From contig JANYAG010000007.1 of the NCBI GenBank assembly GCA_025361465.1, positions 1-5,289 of the forward strand: 5,289 bases of DNA, given 5' to 3'. Source of the DNA: Gemmatimonadota bacterium (lineage in GTDB: Bacteria > Gemmatimonadota > Gemmatimonadetes > Gemmatimonadales > GWC2-71-9). Below the pieces are notes generated by a model. It searched no databases and had not been told where the DNA came from. It saw only the letters and a program-made list of their open reading frames with translations. Shown one piece after another: positions 1-5,289 of this stretch. The first letter of the stretch is position 1; each line of letters starts with the position of its first letter. The position numbers were made by a program, and so were the translations under genes.

Positions 1-4065
<4,065 letters not shown>

Positions 4066-4097
4066 CCGATTGAGGATAGCTTTGCTTGAACTCACAC

Positions 4098-4123
4098 CCG
4101 CCACCCGGGATTCCGGGTGGCGG
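4098..4123 (+). terminator. GC-rich hairpin 33 bases after the rpoC stop, probable terminator or attenuator
   Basis: A perfect 11-bp stem, CCGCCACCCGG (4098-4108) and CCGGGTGGCGG (4113-4123), closes a GATT tetraloop. The bases after it (ATGTTGCTTGTGG) are only moderately T-rich, so this is not a textbook intrinsic terminator with a U tract. Its position directly after the last gene of an expected rpoBC unit, and the promoter of the next gene downstream, favour a termination or 3'-end stabilising role. The opposite strand also lacks a T tract after the stem, so there is no reason to prefer a minus-strand function. Confidence 0.6.
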
Positions 4124-4165
4124 ATGTTGCTTGTGGCCGTGGAGGATGTGTAGCGCTCGGTCCTT

Positions 4166-4196
4166 GGGTGGTGTGGCCGCGCCGCCACAACCGCCC
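4166..4196 (+). other. Second strong hairpin downstream of rpoC
   Basis: GGGTGGTGTGGC (4166-4177) pairs with GCCACA-A-CCGCCC (4184-4196) around the loop CGCGCC. This gives twelve base pairs with one G-T pair and one bulged A (4190). No T tract follows on either strand. It could be a backup terminator hairpin working with the 4098-4123 stem, or a structured 3' end of the rpoC mRNA. The role is inferred; only the complementarity is directly seen. Confidence 0.45.
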
Positions 4197-4246
4197 CGGC
4201 CAGATCTTGAATCTTCGACCACAAGACTCGGAAATCATCACAGGGT

Positions 4247-4303
4247 GTTTCCAGCTGTAATTTTGTAAAGTATTATATCGTAATGTGTTACAACGCTGGA
4301 AAC
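4247..4303. promoter_or_regulatory. Long interrupted inverted repeat, candidate activator-binding (enhancer) site
   Basis: GTTTCCAGC (4247-4255) and GCTGGAAAC (4295-4303) are perfect inverted 9-mers. Immediately inside them TGTAA (4256-4260) and TTACA (4288-4292) are again complementary, offset by two bases on the right arm. The AT-rich centre adds a second TTGTAA copy (4263-4268), complementary to TTACAA (4288-4293), and a small dyad GTAA-TGTG-TTAC (4280-4291). The block lies about 85 to 141 bases before the start site predicted from the sigma-54 promoter, the usual distance for a bacterial enhancer-binding protein. In characterised PEP-CTERM systems such activators include PrsR of the PrsK/PrsR pair; that this site binds a PrsR homologue is inference. 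It could instead form an RNA hairpin or serve another regulator. Confidence 0.5.
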
Positions 4304-4361
4304 GACCTGTTCCTGTCCCCTCTCATGTCCAAGTGTATTCCGACATAAACCGATGGAATTC

Positions 4362-4377
4362 TGGCACTGGGCTTGCT
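4362..4377 (+). promoter_or_regulatory. Sigma-54 (RpoN) -24/-12 promoter of the PEP-CTERM gene
   Basis: TGGCACTGGGCTTGCT matches the sigma-54 consensus TGGCAC-R-N4-TTGCW at every defined base except the purine at 4368 (T here). The invariant GG (4363-4364) and GC (4375-4376) are separated by exactly ten bases, as this sigma factor requires. The start site would be close to 4388, giving a leader of about 45 bases before the ATG at 4433. Promoters of this class need an ATP-dependent activator bound upstream, and a long dyad sits at the right distance (4247-4303). A perfect sigma-70 -35 hexamer TTGACA follows at 4388-4393, but no -10 box stands at 16-18 bases and its start would nearly abut the gene, so sigma-54 is preferred. 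Confidence 0.8.
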
Positions 4378-4422
4378 CCTCAGGGGGTTGACACATGCGC
4401 AACCGTGCTTCACCCCTTATCC

Positions 4423-4426
4423 GGGA
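4423..4426 (+). promoter_or_regulatory. Weak ribosome binding site for the PEP-CTERM gene
   Basis: GGGA sits six bases before the ATG at 4433 and is the only Shine-Dalgarno-like element near it. The match is short, but together with the signal peptide that begins exactly at this ATG it supports the chosen start. Another ATG at 4426 is in a different frame and leads into a frame with no recognisable protein. Confidence 0.4.
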
Positions 4427-4432
4427 TGACCT

Positions 4433-5212
4433 ATGCAGATCCGTTCACTCGTTCGTGCCGCGACGGCGGCCACCATCTTCGGCCTGGTTGCCCCAACGGG
4501 GGCGCGGGCGCAGACGATCTGGGATTTTGCCCAGATGTCGGGCTCCACGGGCGACCACGGCGCATCAGAATCGTTCTTCAAGGCAGGCCTTGGAACGATC
4601 CTCGTGACGGCAAGTCCCGGCTACGATGTCTATTCGAAGGGCTTTGGGCTGAGCTATCCTAACGCGGAGAAGGGGTTGGGACTCTGCAAGCTCGGGAGTT
4701 CGGGGTCCTCGGGAGAAGACGAGGGCATCCGAACAACCAGCACCATCATCACAGTTTGCTCGTTTGAGAGCAACTCCCCTAACAGTCGCAGTGATTTTGA
4801 GATCGGGTGGAGTAGCTGGACGGGATACTTGACGGTTGACCTGACTCAACTTCTTGTTGGTGTCGACCCGAGGAGCATGCTGCTGTCTTCACTGCAGAGC
4901 ACCTACGGCTATGGTAGTGACTCCTACAAAGTGTACACCTCAACCTCGAGCAGCTGCGGCTCGCCAACGTGGGGCTCCGCGCTGACCGGGGGGGGCGATG
5001 CCAATTCCTACGCTTCATTGTCGTTGCTGTCGACGATCAATTGTATCAAGATCGTCCCCAACAATGGTGACTACCTGCTTGAATCGATCACAACCGACGG
5101 CGCCGGTGTACGAACCGACACCACCGTTCCAGAGCCCGCTTCCATGACCCTGCTCGCCACCGGCCTGGTCGGGATGATGGCAGCGGCTCGCCGGCGGCGT
5201 AACAGGAAGTAA
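4433..5212 (+). CDS. Exported PEP-CTERM sorting-domain protein, function unknown
   Basis: This 259-residue protein is built for export and exosortase-dependent sorting. Residues 1-26 form a signal peptide: basic Arg4 and Arg8, a hydrophobic stretch to about residue 21, then ARA before Gln27 as the likely cleavage site. The C-terminus is a typical PEP-CTERM tail: VPEPA (232-236), a hydrophobic segment (about 239-252) and RRRRNRK (253-259). In known systems an exosortase (EpsH/Xrt family) recognises this tail at the inner membrane, usually in bacteria that make exopolysaccharide. The mature body (27-231) is rich in Ser, Gly and Thr, appears mostly beta-structured, has no catalytic motif I recognise, and has four cysteines (85, 109, 175, 204) that could form two disulfides. 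Codons are less GC-biased than in rpoC, with more AGT, TTG and TTT, as in faster-evolving accessory genes. The gene stands alone between its own sigma-54 promoter and a terminator. A surface, biofilm or matrix role is inferred from the family only. Confidence 0.93.
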   Translation: MQIRSLVRAATAATIFGLVAPTGARAQTIWDFAQMSGSTGDHGASESFFKAGLGTILVTASPGYDVYSKGFGLSYPNAEKGLGLCKLGSSGSSGEDEGIRTTSTIITVCSFESNSPNSRSDFEIGWSSWTGYLTVDLTQLLVGVDPRSMLLSSLQSTYGYGSDSYKVYTSTSSSCGSPTWGSALTGGGDANSYASLSLLSTINCIKIVPNNGDYLLESITTDGAGVRTDTTVPEPASMTLLATGLVGMMAAARRRRNRK

Positions 5213-5221
5213 CAAGGCTCG

Positions 5222-5238
5222 GGCCGGGGAGACCGGCC
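5222..5238 (+). other. Small GC hairpin before the terminator
   Basis: GGCCGG (5222-5227) and CCGGCC (5233-5238) form a perfect 6-bp stem with a GGAGA loop, ten bases after the TAA. A second CCGGCC at 5237-5242 could pair in its place. It may help end the transcript together with the stronger hairpin that follows, but alone it has no T tract and may simply reflect GC-rich sequence. Confidence 0.35.
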
Positions 5239-5247
5239 GGCCTTACG

Positions 5248-5283
5248 GCGCCCGGGGGGTCCTCCCCCCGGGCGCTTCTTCTT
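5248..5283 (+). terminator. Intrinsic (Rho-independent) terminator of the PEP-CTERM gene
   Basis: GCGCCCGGGGGG (5248-5259) and CCCCCCGGGCGC (5264-5275) form a perfect 12-bp GC-only stem closing a TCCT tetraloop, followed at once by the pyrimidine tract TTCTTCTT (5276-5283). This is the classic arrangement of an intrinsic terminator on the plus strand. It lies 35 bases after the TAA, and with the upstream promoter it defines a single-gene transcription unit. Confidence 0.9.
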
Positions 5284-5289
5284 GCCCCA

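Larger units (their letters stand above)
4066..4432. other. Intergenic region between rpoC and the PEP-CTERM gene
   Basis: This 367-base stretch holds no convincing gene: the short open frames across it overlap hairpins or the promoter, use poor starts and resemble no known family. It divides in two. From the rpoC stop to about 4200 it is GC-rich and carries two hairpins (4098-4123 and 4166-4196). From about 4200 to 4360 the composition drops (17 of 50 bases are G or C over 4251-4300), which is unlike both flanking genes and typical of regulatory DNA in GC-rich genomes. The AT-rich part contains a long interrupted dyad, and a sigma-54 promoter follows it. A 7-base direct repeat TTGCTTG (4082-4088 and 4127-4133) flanks the first hairpin; it may be chance. 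Confidence 0.8.

Noticed and set aside
4082..4133. TTGCTTG direct repeats flanking a hairpin as a tiny mobile element with target duplication
   Set aside because: The repeat is only seven bases and the enclosed 38 bases are little more than the hairpin; chance or a terminator is a simpler explanation.
4086..4268. Open frame of 60 codons in the intergenic region
   Set aside because: It reads through both hairpins, has no ribosome binding site and its repetitive HPPPGIPGGG start is only the translation of the hairpin.
4388..4393. TTGACA as the -35 box of a sigma-70 promoter
   Set aside because: No acceptable -10 hexamer stands 16-18 bases downstream; the nearest TTAT-like bases are too far and the resulting start would nearly coincide with the ATG at 4433.
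4285..4662. Open frame of 125 codons spanning the promoter and the start of the PEP-CTERM gene
   Set aside because: It runs through the dyad and the sigma-54 promoter and overlaps the signal-peptide coding region in another frame, with no sensible product.

Overview
The window looks chromosomal, from a GC-rich bacterium, most plausibly a member of the Gemmatimonadota or a related lineage. Three things suggest this: the beta' subunit of RNA polymerase resembles FCB-group and proteobacterial forms and carries a trigger-loop insertion; the next gene encodes a secreted protein ending in a PEP-CTERM sorting signal, a family common in Gemmatimonadota; and G/C is strongly preferred at third codon positions. 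The phylum is an inference from motifs, not from an alignment.

Positions 1-4065 hold most of rpoC, open from the first base of the window. Roughly the first 150 residues, including the N-terminal zinc ribbon, lie upstream. All catalytic landmarks that fall inside the window are intact: the NADFDGD magnesium site, F-loop, bridge helix, split trigger loop, four-Cys zinc site and C-terminal tail. The insertion inside the trigger loop is about 60 residues longer than its E. coli counterpart (by comparison with the E. coli sequence from memory).

Positions 4066-4432 are a 367-base intergenic region in two parts. The first part (to about 4200) is GC-rich and holds two strong hairpins that may end or attenuate the rpoC transcript. 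The second part is AT-rich (34% G+C over 4251-4300, counted by eye). It holds a long interrupted inverted repeat (4247-4303), followed by an almost perfect sigma-54 (RpoN) -24/-12 promoter at 4362-4377. The spacing is that of an enhancer-type activator site upstream of a sigma-54 promoter.

Positions 4433-5212 encode a 259-residue exported protein with a signal peptide, four cysteines, a low-complexity Ser/Gly/Thr-rich body and a C-terminal VPEPA-hydrophobic-RRRR tail. It is expected to be handled by an exosortase at the cell surface. A textbook intrinsic terminator (5248-5283) follows, so the gene appears to be a single-gene transcription unit. No exosortase, histidine kinase or response regulator is in the window; the regulatory and sorting partners must be elsewhere.

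The most interesting reading of the window is this compact, self-contained module: upstream dyad, sigma-54 promoter, orphan PEP-CTERM gene and strong terminator, placed directly behind the housekeeping rpoC gene where rpsL/rpsG/fusA are often found in other bacteria.
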